33,830 nucleotides of DNA, taken from the IMG/VR virus record IMGVR_UViG_3300033144_005194, positions 1-33,830 of that record. One strand, 5' to 3'. This DNA is from a virus. Below the pieces are notes generated by a model. It was not told where the DNA came from, ran no database searches, and worked only from the letters and a program-made list of their open reading frames with translations. How positions within the stretch are numbered: the first letter of the stretch is position 1; every line of letters begins with the position of its first letter. Made by a program: the position numbers and the translations under genes. This document shows, piece after piece, positions 13,208 to 22,548 of this stretch.

Positions 13208-15528
13208 TTTTGGCTCCTTACTGATAGGCGGTAGAGTTCGTTTGTGGTGAAGATGTAGACTGCTTCATTTTCTTTTCTTATCATAGAGTTGGCTATATTG
13301 TTTATGTTAAGAGATAGCGGTGCAGTTAATGGCGCAAGCTCAAGACTGTTAGATTTTTTTTGCAGAACGGTAATAGGGACGCTTGCTAATGAAAAATCTA
13401 CGAGAACACCCCACGTTCTAAAGAGACGAGTGCTCCCAAATAATGTTAGGTTATCTGGGTTACTAATAGACCATTCCTCATCAGATTCATTAAAGTATGA
13501 TATGGACCCCAGTAATGTTGTATATGCTGACCCGTCTGGAGAGATAAGTGACTGCTTAAAAGCCGAATTTATTACAGTCTGTTCTGGTCTCCACCCTCTT
13601 GGGAAATCCACACTTTCATGTCTTCTAGAATATGTCTTATTGTCACCAGCTCCAGAATTTCCTAACAATACCATATTACCGTCATCTGGCGAGTCCTCTC
13701 CTGATACACTAGAAGATAGCCTCCTATTCAAAACGCTTAAACTGTCCAAGAATAAATCATCTCTTATTTTAATTATCACATGCTCTGTTACTGGTATAGC
13801 GCTTATTCCTCCCACTAAATATCTTATCAATGATCCATCTCGGGAGATTATAAACGTTCTCACTCTAACATCTCTAGTTAAATCCAATACCTTTCTTGCA
13901 GAATTTCCAGATATACGCCAAGTAATAGAGTTGAGCACTCCAATATTAAATGAAACTGTCTTACCGTTATTTGAAATGCTAACGTTACTAAAGGTGTCAG
14001 TCCCTAAGTCTTTAGAAAACCAAGCATTGCCATATCTCCAATGTATGAAATAATTAAGATCATCGCTTTCACCATGCTGCACTATTAAAGTCGGGAAATC
14101 GACAATAGATGGACTAGATATCCCGGCAATTATTCTATGAAGAAGATCTCCAGATGATATACTTCCGTTCTGTAGTAAATCGTAATGTCTTATTATGTGT
14201 AGCGTTGTAGGGAATAACGGTAGCCTTACAGATATAGAAACAAAGCAGAAATTAGAGTGCATATTTACAACTGCTATTGAATCTTTCCCAAAATCAACAG
14301 CGTTTACCAGTAATTGCTTCTTAAACTCCCCGTCATTTCTCCATATTGCATATACATTACTAAAAGAAACAGTACCAGCCCCCCTATTCCTATCAGTATC
14401 AGAGAAGAATATTATATCCTTCTCCAGTAAGTCCGTGGTTATTTCAGTTAAGTCTATGTCAGAATTGCCCACCTCTTCATGCAACAAATCTGGACCAACC
14501 CAAACCCCATCAACCAAAACATAGCCAACGATCTTGATTTTCCCATTAAACGCAAAGTAGCCGATAATCAGGTAATCATCTTTGATAACAGAAGTCCAAT
14601 GAGTATCAAAATCACCAGGCAAAGGAAATAACAAGTCAAGCTCTATCCCAGTAGCATCAACAGGATTACCCTGATAACCAATAACAAAAGGTCTCTCAAC
14701 ATCCCGACCCCGGAACCCAATCACCACCTTATCCCGATCCCCAAAAGTCTGTGGGCCGTCATCCATATAGTCAAAAGGAACGCCGGATAAGTTGGCATTG
14801 AGATTAACATCTACCACCCTAAGACTGGGGAAATCAACCACGCTCGCCGGATCAAGGGCCACTTCGCAAGTCTCGGCTACCCGGTCAATGGCCATGATCG
14901 TGCCAAATCGATAACCTGGCTTCCATTTTTCAGTTGCGCCATGGAGAGCGGCATTATAGTAAGCCGCTGGTGAGATGCTGGAGATAACCGGTTGCAACAC
15001 GCCATCAGACGACTGCCAACCCGCTTCATTCCCATTCACACCACCCGGCTTGATTATCGTTGGGATGCTGGCTTGACGCTCTCCTGTGACTTCGATTGTG
15101 CCGACTATCAGACCTATTGCCAAATCGGGGTTATAATCTGCACACCAGGCATTGACTTCAAAATCAACTGGAGTTTTTCGGGTTAGTTCGCTTACTCTTT
15201 GGATTAGGCTTAGTCTTGCGGTTTTTGCGTTGGTTAGGGCTCGCCTTGCTAATGATAACTCTCTCTTGGCAATGATTACAGTTGGGTTGAATGCTTTGAC
15301 TTGCGTTGGTGTGCCGGTATCTATCAGGGTGTTTAGGTCGCTCAAAGCAGTGTCTACAACCGCTTGAGCCGCCACCACGTTTGATTCAGCGGTTGCTATT
15401 CTTGGAGCTATGGCAACCAGTTGGTTCTGGGATGACAGCTTCTCGGCATCGGCATTGGTTGTGTCAAGGTCGATGAGGATACGGTATAGACCTTCTCCGA
15501 GGTTGGCGGTTATCGTTGCTCTACCCAT
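13204..15528 (-). CDS. Baseplate/host-specificity protein with OB-like domain and variable C-terminus
   Basis: 774 residues. Residues 20-120 are a helical coiled-coil region (AEKLSSQNQLVAIAPRIATAESNVVAAQ). Residues about 205-290 contain GYRFGTIMAIDRVAETCEVALDP then GDRDKVVIGFRGRDVERPFVIGY, the pattern of gpV/Gp45-type OB folds. The C-terminal half (from about residue 345) consists of repeated short beta-type units such as ISRDGSLIRYLVGG and ISPDGSAYTTLLG, which could form a propeller. The DNA for that half is visibly more AT-rich than the first half, suggesting domain exchange. Confidence 0.6.
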   Translation of the reverse strand: MGRATITANLGEGLYRILIDLDTTNADAEKLSSQNQLVAIAPRIATAESNVVAAQAVVDTALSDLNTLIDTGTPTQVKAFNPTVIIAKRELSLARRALTNAKTARLSLIQRVSELTRKTPVDFEVNAWCADYNPDLAIGLIVGTIEVTGERQASIPTIIKPGGVNGNEAGWQSSDGVLQPVISSISPAAYYNAALHGATEKWKPGYRFGTIMAIDRVAETCEVALDPASVVDFPSLRVVDVNLNANLSGVPFDYMDDGPQTFGDRDKVVIGFRGRDVERPFVIGYQGNPVDATGIELDLLFPLPGDFDTHWTSVIKDDYLIIGYFAFNGKIKIVGYVLVDGVWVGPDLLHEEVGNSDIDLTEITTDLLEKDIIFFSDTDRNRGAGTVSFSNVYAIWRNDGEFKKQLLVNAVDFGKDSIAVVNMHSNFCFVSISVRLPLFPTTLHIIRHYDLLQNGSISSGDLLHRIIAGISSPSIVDFPTLIVQHGESDDLNYFIHWRYGNAWFSKDLGTDTFSNVSISNNGKTVSFNIGVLNSITWRISGNSARKVLDLTRDVRVRTFIISRDGSLIRYLVGGISAIPVTEHVIIKIRDDLFLDSLSVLNRRLSSSVSGEDSPDDGNMVLLGNSGAGDNKTYSRRHESVDFPRGWRPEQTVINSAFKQSLISPDGSAYTTLLGSISYFNESDEEWSISNPDNLTLFGSTRLFRTWGVLVDFSLASVPITVLQKKSNSLELAPLTAPLSLNINNIANSMIRKENEAVYIFTTNELYRLSVRSQK

Positions 15529-16663
15529 TAGATGTGCCCACCACGTCCATGAATTGGACTTTTTCGGCGAAGATGTGCTTGATTGAGGTTACCGTTACGC
15601 TTTCGGCCTCAAAGGTGGCAGTATCTCCTGGTTTGAGGTTTGAGTCTATTTGGCCTCTAATGGTGATGGTAGAACCCTGGCTTGATCGGGTTGATGTTCC
15701 TTGGATTGGGATTATTGCCGCGCCGCCAAAGGGAACCGCTTTCTCCCCGCTTACTGTTGCGGTGTGGGAGCTTGAGCCTCTATCGGCCCTTAGTGTGTCA
15801 AATGAAACCCTGGCTATTTCGCTGGTGATGGTGCTGCCATCATAGATATGGGCCAGCCTTTTGATAACTAGTTCGCCGTTTGACCTTAATTCAATTTCAT
15901 CAATAGTGTCAGAGTCTACCCGGACCGATGCCGACATAAAAGAGGGGGAATCGGTATTTAGGAAGTTTTGGAAGTTTGCTAGTCTATCGGATAAGTCTAA
16001 ATCTGTCAGGCTATCAGCGGCACCTGTTAGGATTAGCTGGTAGGTAATGCGGGGAGGCAATACCACTGGGATTTGTACGGTTATCCTCGCCATGGGGAAA
16101 GTGGGTTCTTGCTCAAGGGTGAGGATAGCTATATAAGGCTCGCCCATGGCAGATGTGGGAATTGTAGGGGTTGGAGCTTCTACAATTGAAGCAGACAAAA
16201 TAGCATCTGCTAGCCCCACATTTGGGAGGGTGGGGGGTGATACGTCTACTATTGAGGCAGTTAAAAACCTTGGCTGAACTACTTGGGGAAAACTAGGTGA
16301 ATCAACGTCCAGCGTGGAAGCAGTCAAAAATAGGGTGCCGCCAGTCATTACCGCTTGCGGGAAGGTTGGCTCACTATCAATCGTTGTTGATATGACTGGT
16401 CCAGCCAATGAGAAAGCCGGTGTTGATGGTGGTGGGGTTTGGTATGTGGACGCAACTAAAGTCAGTAAGCCGCCACTAATAGAGGCTTGGGGGAAAGTTG
16501 GGCCTGGAGCGTCGTACAGTATGCCATAGGTAAGACGCTCATCATCACCATCCCAACTTATGTCAGTGGAGACAGTGACCTCTATGCCTTCGGTAGGATC
16601 GACAAAGGGCTCGCTAAATTCAATATCAGTGGTGACAGCAACGCCAACCCCAAAATCTGCCAT
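15521..16663 (-). CDS. Tail/baseplate protein with PTFPQ-type repeats
   Basis: 380 residues. Residues about 40-205 contain seven units beginning P-[ST/A]-[FLI]-[PS] (PTFPQAS, PTFPQAV, PSFPQVV, PTLPNVG, PTIPTSA, PTFPMAR and a weaker PAFSLAG), each followed by a strand of the type LTLVAST. The C-terminal part (RSNGELVIKRLAHI, then LKPGDTATFEAESVTVTSIKHIFAEKVQFMDVVG) looks like a beta-rich baseplate structural domain. It is placed between a virion protein and the OB-domain protein, so a baseplate component is likely. Confidence 0.5.
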   Translation of the reverse strand: MADFGVGVAVTTDIEFSEPFVDPTEGIEVTVSTDISWDGDDERLTYGILYDAPGPTFPQASISGGLLTLVASTYQTPPPSTPAFSLAGPVISTTIDSEPTFPQAVMTGGTLFLTASTLDVDSPSFPQVVQPRFLTASIVDVSPPTLPNVGLADAILSASIVEAPTPTIPTSAMGEPYIAILTLEQEPTFPMARITVQIPVVLPPRITYQLILTGAADSLTDLDLSDRLANFQNFLNTDSPSFMSASVRVDSDTIDEIELRSNGELVIKRLAHIYDGSTITSEIARVSFDTLRADRGSSSHTATVSGEKAVPFGGAAIIPIQGTSTRSSQGSTITIRGQIDSNLKPGDTATFEAESVTVTSIKHIFAEKVQFMDVVGTSNG

Positions 16664-17595
16664 TAGCTAGCCCTGACTACCATCATAGCGGTCGAATCCC
16701 TTGTTTTCAGGGTGATATAGTCGATTGAGTTCTTGGTGACTGTTTGGAGGTTGACTAGCACTCCAGTTGGTATCTTCCAAATGTTGCAAGTGCTGGATAG
16801 CTCTCCATAAGGTGCTGGCATTAACGTCTCGTTGAAAACATAAGCAGGGTAAAATGGTATTTTAAAGCCCCCGATGCCATCAGGAATCTTCTCATCTACT
16901 CCACTTGGTGGCGATGAGAATATATTGGGTATCCCAACGCTTCCAACCTTCAATAGAGCACTAGACCCGGTTTCTTCCGTTATGCCATCTTTATCAAGCA
17001 GTCTGGGAGCGTACCCAAAAGAAGCAGATGAGGATTCGGCAACCCCAAATTCTCCCCAAACTCCCCGAGGATATCCGGCCCCTACAGTATCAAACTCTAA
17101 AGCCCTAGTGCGCTCAAAAACGCCAGTCGGACCTTGCCCCGAGCTGCTACCCCAACCCGCCGGGATGCTGCTTACCATCATCATAAAACGCTCGGAAGCG
17201 AAAATGTAAATGGTCCCACCAGCGGTCAAATCTACCCTTTGAGCCCAAGAGTTAGAATTTGAATTATTAGCCATATTTGTCCCAGAATCTAAACCTGCAT
17301 CCCAAGTCTCCCACAGCTCCAATTTGATATATCCAGCGGTCCCCAGATTCAGATTGACATACTTAAAGCTTGCCGCGTCGTCGTCATACTCGGCTTTTAA
17401 AACCTGTGCATCGGTCCCTGAGTTGGAATCATGCACAACCCAATCTGCCAAAATGGTCGCCGTTATGGTGGTGTTTCCCGCGTCCACGTCACCAGACAAA
17501 GCCCCGACTGATGTGGTTCCGGTAAGGATAAGCACCAAATCAGCTACTATGTTTGCAGCGGTAGAGCCAGCGTTGTAAGTATACTTGGAGTACAT
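16663..17595 (-). CDS. Virion structural protein (tail/baseplate), 310 aa
   Basis: No enzyme motif. The sequence is beta-rich with Gly/Ser/Asn turns; AAEYDDDAASFKY-like and ITLKTRDSTAMMVVRAS ends resemble phage tail or appendage proteins. Both ends overlap neighbours by 1 nt (TAATG type), so it is co-translated with them. Its place directly behind the tape measure group suggests a baseplate or tail-tip component. Confidence 0.5.
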   Translation of the reverse strand: MYSKYTYNAGSTAANIVADLVLILTGTTSVGALSGDVDAGNTTITATILADWVVHDSNSGTDAQVLKAEYDDDAASFKYVNLNLGTAGYIKLELWETWDAGLDSGTNMANNSNSNSWAQRVDLTAGGTIYIFASERFMMMVSSIPAGWGSSSGQGPTGVFERTRALEFDTVGAGYPRGVWGEFGVAESSSASFGYAPRLLDKDGITEETGSSALLKVGSVGIPNIFSSPPSGVDEKIPDGIGGFKIPFYPAYVFNETLMPAPYGELSSTCNIWKIPTGVLVNLQTVTKNSIDYITLKTRDSTAMMVVRAS

Positions 17596-18227
17596 TAGTT
17601 GAACCTTATTAATCCGGTAGAACTTATGGTTAAGTCAATATTTCCGCCTCCGGGAGTTACAGGAAGGCCGGTTATGGTATTGGCATCCAAGCAAGCTAAG
17701 AGGGTTGAAGTTGCTTCAACGGTGCTATCGTAGTAGAAAAGCACAGCATGGGATTCATCCCCAGATACAGCGGCAAAAGTAAGATCGTCAACATCAATTA
17801 CCACCGGCCCGGATGCTGCTGATGAAACATTGGTGACTGTAGCGGTTGAGACTCTGCCTCCAGCGGCAATATCTGACAAGTTGGAGTCGTTTGATAAATC
17901 AAACAGCGTTCCGCCACTGACGTAAGTTCCGGTGCCAATAGAGCTGTCAAGAGTGAAGTTGGTAGAGTCCACTTGAGTTATGCGAAACAGCCCGTTAGCC
18001 GCTAGATTCCCCAGCACTCCGGCAATCGTTACTCTGTCGCCAGTGGAAAGGTTATGTGCAGCAGACGTGGTGATATTGATGGGAGTGGCAAAACTAGCCG
18101 CCGATATAGTGCCGCCCGTACCACTCACGTCAGTAACGTCAACCAGTACGGCTTTAATCAATAGAGACGTGACATCCAAGCCCGCTACATTTCTTACTCT
18201 GTGCCACTCATCATAAACGCCACTCAT
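17595..18227 (-). CDS. Tail/baseplate protein with FCCH-like repeat domain
   Basis: 210 residues. Residues about 45-107 read AAHNLSTGDRVTIAGVLGN, LAANGLFRITQVDSTNFTLD and TGTYVSGGT. This is the pattern of the E1_FCCH-type beta domain often found in phage virion proteins (H-x-L-x-x-G-D-x-V, then N-G-x-F, then F-x-L-D). The remainder is beta-rich with no other motif. ATGA overlap at the start. Confidence 0.55.
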   Translation of the reverse strand: MSGVYDEWHRVRNVAGLDVTSLLIKAVLVDVTDVSGTGGTISAASFATPINITTSAAHNLSTGDRVTIAGVLGNLAANGLFRITQVDSTNFTLDSSIGTGTYVSGGTLFDLSNDSNLSDIAAGGRVSTATVTNVSSAASGPVVIDVDDLTFAAVSGDESHAVLFYYDSTVEATSTLLACLDANTITGLPVTPGGGNIDLTISSTGLIRFN

Positions 18228-18580
18228 CCAGCTATCCTCTCTTGTACAAAATAAGTTATTGTTGCTCCCTGGCCGCCGGATTGCACCCTTTGGATCACCC
18301 CAGTAAAAAGCTCTTTCCCGACGCTACATATAATCTCTGTGTAAGTATTCCTCATATATAGGACAGTGTCCAGGTTTACTGGATTTATCACTGGAAATGA
18401 AAATTCCAGCGTTCTGTCAGAGTGGGAAAATCCGCCATCGAAAATATAAGATCCGCCATCCAGGGTTGCTGTTCTTGATAGTCTTCTTTGGCCATCCGTT
18501 ACCCTGGATGTTGCTAGATCGTAGTTGAGAATCACGCTCCCATCAGGGTCAAAGATTGGTGTCATGAAGGCCACCATCAT
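18224..18580 (-). CDS. Small tail protein, 118 aa
   Basis: Immediately follows the tape measure gene (ATGA overlap). Beta-rich sequence with LEFSFPVINPVNLDTVLYMRNTYTEIICSVGKELFTGVIQRVQ, the style of distal-tail or tail-tip proteins. The position corresponds to the lambda M slot, but no sequence similarity to gpM can be seen. Three ATG codons at the N-terminus leave the exact start open. Confidence 0.5.
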   Translation of the reverse strand: MMVAFMTPIFDPDGSVILNYDLATSRVTDGQRRLSRTATLDGGSYIFDGGFSHSDRTLEFSFPVINPVNLDTVLYMRNTYTEIICSVGKELFTGVIQRVQSGGQGATITYFVQERIAG

Positions 18581-21500
18581 GATGCGCCAACCAGGAAATC
18601 AGCTTGTGAACCTTGCATTTTAACTTGGGCTTCGTCGAGGATTGTAAAGAATATAGTTTGCAGCTCGGGAGCTAGGCCAGTACCGTCAACGTTGATGGTT
18701 ATCTGCCCATCGTCTACCCTTTCGCCCTTCCTCTTAAGCTCAAGAATTTGCTCTCTTAAAAGCTCTTCCTGCTGTGCCTGGAGTCGGTTCCTTCCTGCTT
18801 TCTCATCCCTTATTGACTCCTCCAGTTCTGCCCTGGCTATCGAGTGCTGCCCTAGATCACCCTGTGCAAGGGTATCGAAAAGGGAAGATAAAGTGGCCCC
18901 TGTAGACTGGAAACTAGCCTCAAGGGTGCCAATGATCGCCTTTGCCTGCTCCGTGTCCGCCTTAAGCTGCTCGGTCTGGAACCCCACATCCAACTCGGCA
19001 AATGCCAGCTTGGTCTTCGCGGTCTCATTTTCTAAATTCCTAAAGCCTATTTGGGCTTCTGTTGCACTTCTGCCAGCGTCTAAGATGGCTATGGCTGATT
19101 CTATGGCTGCACTTGGGATGCCTTCAAATTTGTCCACCACGTCTAGGACAACGCCGCCAAAGCTATTAAGATTTTCCAGGAGAGAGTCAAAGGTGACTGT
19201 GGTCTCTAAAGCATCTCGGCCCGCTTCTTGAAATTGAATGCCAATACCACCAAAAGCAACCCCGGCCTTTTTGGCTTCAATCTCCAGACTTTTAGCCTTA
19301 AGATCCAATTCAGCCCATGATTTAATTGTTCCTGCTGCTGCATTGTCGGCTTTCTTGAAGGCCAGGAGAGAGCCTTCTATTCCTATCCCAGCGTCAACTA
19401 CACCAAGAGCCATGTCTAATGCTGAATCTTTCGCACCCTTCATCGAATTAGCCAGCTCAATAGCTACCGGCCCGAAACTCACGATTTCTTTTGAAAGGCC
19501 CGCAAATGTTACCCTGGCGCTTAAAGCTTCCTGGCCAGCTTCCGCAAACCTGGTGCCTATTTTGCCGAATACTGCCCCGGTCTTTGCCGCTTCATCTGCC
19601 AGTTTTGTGTTCTCGCTTGCCAGTTTTGCGGCATCAATATCAAGATCCGCAAAAGACTTTTGAACTTTTGCGGCTTCGATATTAGTTTGATTGAATCCCT
19701 TGACTAGCCCAAGAACTGACAAGACTAGGTCTTGAGCGTCCTTGGCAGCTTCTTTACTTGATTTCCCTACATTTTTTATTGATTCAGTTGCTTTATTGAC
19801 AGATTCTGGAACTTTCAAAGCTGCTTGCGATGTATCTTCGAGAGCCGCCAATACCTGCTCCGGCGACAAGCTGTCAAATGCCTTTCCTGCCTCTAAAATG
19901 CTGTCAGTTACATCCAGTAATTTCCCTGATTTATTAAGAGCTTTCACACTCTTTTGCATACTGAAAATGCTGCCTTGGAATTTGTCTGCTGATGCTATCC
20001 AAGCTTTTAGAAAATCCTCATCTGACAGCACTTTTGATGTGGCTGTTGTTTCTTTTAGTTTCTGATTAACTTTTTCTGTTTTCTCTGTGACACCATTAAG
20101 CCCTGTTTCTATCTGACTGAGCGCATTTGATAATTCTTTGGAATTCCGGACCAGGTTATCTGTTACAGCATTTGAAGTTTCATTAAGCTCGTTCGCTAAC
20201 TTAAAGAAACCTGTTCCACCAAATAAACCCTCTATCCCCCCAAGAAGTACAGCAACTCCCTCTGTTATTTTTAACGAAAGAGCGAAATACGTATCAAAAG
20301 CAACTTGGACAACATTTACAACCGCACTAATCGCCCCACCTAAAACCTTGAATATACTCTCAACGCTTGCGCCAGTAGCGGATATAGCTGTGAGAGCGCC
20401 AGTTACCTTGGTGCCAAATTCAGTGATTGACTTGGCAACAAGTGCCACTTGAGCCGCTGCCAACTTTCCAGAATCGTCCAACTTGACAAATTCGTCAACA
20501 GATTTGCCTATAATGGAAATGAATGGAACTGCCTCTTTGATGAAAAACCCTGTGAATTTGGTTAGAGCTGCAACTGAATCAATCACCTTATTGATGGCTT
20601 TGGCCAGGTTTTCAGGGGTTGAAACGTCGATATCTCCAAAGAGTGCTGTGAATGCTTCCCCTACAGCGTCTCCCAAGATGTCTATCGATTCAATCAAAGG
20701 GGAGAAATCAACGTTTCCAGGTGCAAAAGCTTCTGGCAGATTTTTGGCTGCCTGCCTAAAGAGTTCATCTAGTTGATTAAGTTGGGGCTTTAGAGCGTCA
20801 AACAGTTTGTCAAACCCACCAGATTCGACCACTTTCCTAAGGGCTATTTCTAGCTCTGTAGCGCCTCCTATTGCATTCTTGGCGCTTATCAGGAACTTGT
20901 TGCCAATCGCTACCTGGACATTCTGGAAGGCAACCGCGAATCTGTCTACCTGTTTTTGAGCGGTTTCCAGTTTAACGGCAACTTCTTTAGCGCTTGATCC
21001 TGCTGATGCAAGACCGGTATCGACAGCACTGATAACTTGACCTAAATTATCGAAAACAGTAAGCAGCCTGCCCGCCTGTTCGTTTGTAGACAGTTGGCCA
21101 GCAAGATATAGTTTGTTTGATTGCTCTACTTTCGTGAATGCCTCGGCAACATCAAAAAGAATATCTCCCGCTGGCCTTAGCTCTCCATTCAGATTTCTTT
21201 GAGATACCCCCAAAGAGTCAAGAGCGGTTTTTACCTTTGCAGAATCACCAACTAGCTTTTGGAGTCCAGTTTTTAGGGCAACAGCAGCATCGTCACCATC
21301 TCGGAAAACTTCAATTACCGCTACGCTTACCGCTGCTGTTTGCTCAAGAGATAATCCAGCCTGTCTTGCAATGGGGGATAGTTTAGAGAATGCAGTCCCC
21401 AGCTCCAAGGTATTGGAAGCAAACTTGTTAGACACTTCATTGAGAATGTCTAATATTCTGCCAGTTTCGGTTGCTGGAAGCTGAAAACCTTTAAGAGATG

Positions 21501-21954
21501 CCACTAGAATGTCTGATGCTTCGGACGCTTCAATACCACCAGCGGTAACCAAATCCATAGCATCTTTGGCAAGCTGCATAGACTCGGCGGTGGTGAATCC
21601 CGCCTGTTTAAAGTCAGATGCAGACTGGAGAATGCTAGCCGCCGATTGACCATAAATCTCTGACAGCTTAATAGCTTGCTCAATAAAAGGCTCTATCCCC
21701 TCCCCTTCTCCTAGGACTTTCTGGAGATCGCTTACAGCCTCTTCAAAATTCTTCGCTTGATTGAAGGCAGATACAGCAAAAGCAGTCCCAACCGCAATTA
21801 TTGCAGCCTCAAGCAAGAGAAGATCACCAGCAAGATCCGCCGCCGGTGCCGCAATACCAGAGATGGAAGAATCCACCCCAGCAAGCGCACGGTTAAGGTC
21901 TTTCGAGTTCCCAGTAAAGATAAAATCAATCTGGCGCTGAGTTGATCTAGCCAT
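18577..21954 (-). CDS. Tail tape measure protein (TP901 family)
   Basis: 1125 residues. Residues about 60-350 hold the TP901 core: FEEAVSDLQKVLGEGEGIEPF, QSASDFKQAGFT, DILVASLKGFQLPATE, EVSNKFASNTLELGTAFSKL, then GLQKLVGDSAKVKTALDSLGV. A hydrophobic segment VNVVQVAFDTYFALSLK lies in the middle. Residues about 755-1060 contain three related ~100-residue repeats (starts near 755, 853 and 955). The tape measure sets tail length and occupies the tail lumen. ATG at 21954, 4 nt after the end of the GT frameshift extension. Confidence 0.9.
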   Translation of the reverse strand: MARSTQRQIDFIFTGNSKDLNRALAGVDSSISGIAAPAADLAGDLLLLEAAIIAVGTAFAVSAFNQAKNFEEAVSDLQKVLGEGEGIEPFIEQAIKLSEIYGQSAASILQSASDFKQAGFTTAESMQLAKDAMDLVTAGGIEASEASDILVASLKGFQLPATETGRILDILNEVSNKFASNTLELGTAFSKLSPIARQAGLSLEQTAAVSVAVIEVFRDGDDAAVALKTGLQKLVGDSAKVKTALDSLGVSQRNLNGELRPAGDILFDVAEAFTKVEQSNKLYLAGQLSTNEQAGRLLTVFDNLGQVISAVDTGLASAGSSAKEVAVKLETAQKQVDRFAVAFQNVQVAIGNKFLISAKNAIGGATELEIALRKVVESGGFDKLFDALKPQLNQLDELFRQAAKNLPEAFAPGNVDFSPLIESIDILGDAVGEAFTALFGDIDVSTPENLAKAINKVIDSVAALTKFTGFFIKEAVPFISIIGKSVDEFVKLDDSGKLAAAQVALVAKSITEFGTKVTGALTAISATGASVESIFKVLGGAISAVVNVVQVAFDTYFALSLKITEGVAVLLGGIEGLFGGTGFFKLANELNETSNAVTDNLVRNSKELSNALSQIETGLNGVTEKTEKVNQKLKETTATSKVLSDEDFLKAWIASADKFQGSIFSMQKSVKALNKSGKLLDVTDSILEAGKAFDSLSPEQVLAALEDTSQAALKVPESVNKATESIKNVGKSSKEAAKDAQDLVLSVLGLVKGFNQTNIEAAKVQKSFADLDIDAAKLASENTKLADEAAKTGAVFGKIGTRFAEAGQEALSARVTFAGLSKEIVSFGPVAIELANSMKGAKDSALDMALGVVDAGIGIEGSLLAFKKADNAAAGTIKSWAELDLKAKSLEIEAKKAGVAFGGIGIQFQEAGRDALETTVTFDSLLENLNSFGGVVLDVVDKFEGIPSAAIESAIAILDAGRSATEAQIGFRNLENETAKTKLAFAELDVGFQTEQLKADTEQAKAIIGTLEASFQSTGATLSSLFDTLAQGDLGQHSIARAELEESIRDEKAGRNRLQAQQEELLREQILELKRKGERVDDGQITINVDGTGLAPELQTIFFTILDEAQVKMQGSQADFLVGAS

Positions 21955-21957
21955 TAA

Positions 21958-22152
21958 TCATTTCTCTATGCTTTCGTAGAACTTTGACCATAAGGCTATT
22001 TCCATCTCTGTCAGCATTGGCGGGAATATATCTGGTAAAGCTTGGAAAAGAAAACCCCCTTGACGATGGCAAAGAGCTAAGGAGTTCCTGACTCTGTAGT
22101 CTCGGTAGAGGGCTTCAACTTTTCCTCTGTTACGGTTCCCATGGTGGTCAAT
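21958..22152 (-). CDS. GT frameshift extension of tail assembly chaperone (-1 frame)
   Basis: This open -1 frame relative to the G-like gene has no start codon, runs from just after a TGA (22155-22153) to a TGA at 21960-21958, and ends directly before the tape measure gene. It reads EALYRDYRVRNSLALCHRQ and later LTEMEIALWSKFYESIEK, like the T part of lambda-type GT proteins. A GGAAAAG heptamer (22125-22119) is one base from the lambda slippery site GGGAAAG, but codon re-pairing would be imperfect, so the exact slip site is unproven. The coordinates give the open frame only; a GT product would fuse to the G-like protein. Confidence 0.6.
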   Translation of the reverse strand: MDHHGNRNRGKVEALYRDYRVRNSLALCHRQGGFLFQALPDIFPPMLTEMEIALWSKFYESIEK

Positions 22153-22544
22153 TCAGCTATCTTGGTAAAGATCGCCAAGAAGTCTATCACTGATACAGCC
22201 GCCAACTTCACAACGTCCTGGCGACTGACTTTTGGGTCAACACTGCCATACTCCACCATTGCCATTTTATGAACATGGCTATCAGGCACGTTCTCACCTT
22301 TACCTGTTATCCTCTTGATAACATCCGCCAGCTCATTACCTAGGGGGTTATCTTTAGGTGTGCCAATATTTGCGTTGCTGGATACGTCATCTCCAACCCT
22401 GGCCATCTCCTCCCCAGATAAACCCCTGACTTTCCAGACCGGCTTCTCCCCCTCTGGGAAATATTTAGCCAGCCTTTCAACGGCAACTTCTCCAGTTCGA
22501 TGGATAATCTTTTGATTCTGGAACTCTGCGATATTGAATGGCAT
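22077..22544 (-). CDS. Tail assembly chaperone, lambda gpG-like
   Basis: 155 residues from ATG at 22544, which lies 4 nt after the stop of the tail tube gene; a longer reading from 22616 would overlap the tube gene by 68 nt. The protein starts MPFNIAEFQNQKIIHRTGEVAV and is helical and charged. Order (tube, G, GT, tape measure) and the presence of a -1 frame extension both identify it as the chaperone that coats the tape measure during tail assembly. The frame ends GTP-stop at 22077. Confidence 0.7.
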   Translation of the reverse strand: MPFNIAEFQNQKIIHRTGEVAVERLAKYFPEGEKPVWKVRGLSGEEMARVGDDVSSNANIGTPKDNPLGNELADVIKRITGKGENVPDSHVHKMAMVEYGSVDPKVSRQDVVKLAAVSVIDFLAIFTKIAELTTMGTVTEEKLKPSTETTESGTP

Positions 22545-22548
22545 AACG

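Noticed and set aside
13289-14053. Plus-strand 254-aa open frame
   Set aside because: Antisense to the baseplate/host-specificity gene, which has a clear overlap-linked start; no ribosome site or motif.
18692-19663. Plus-strand frames of 179 and 141 aa
   Set aside because: Antisense to the repeated part of the tape measure gene; they arise from its Ala/Glu/Lys-rich codons.
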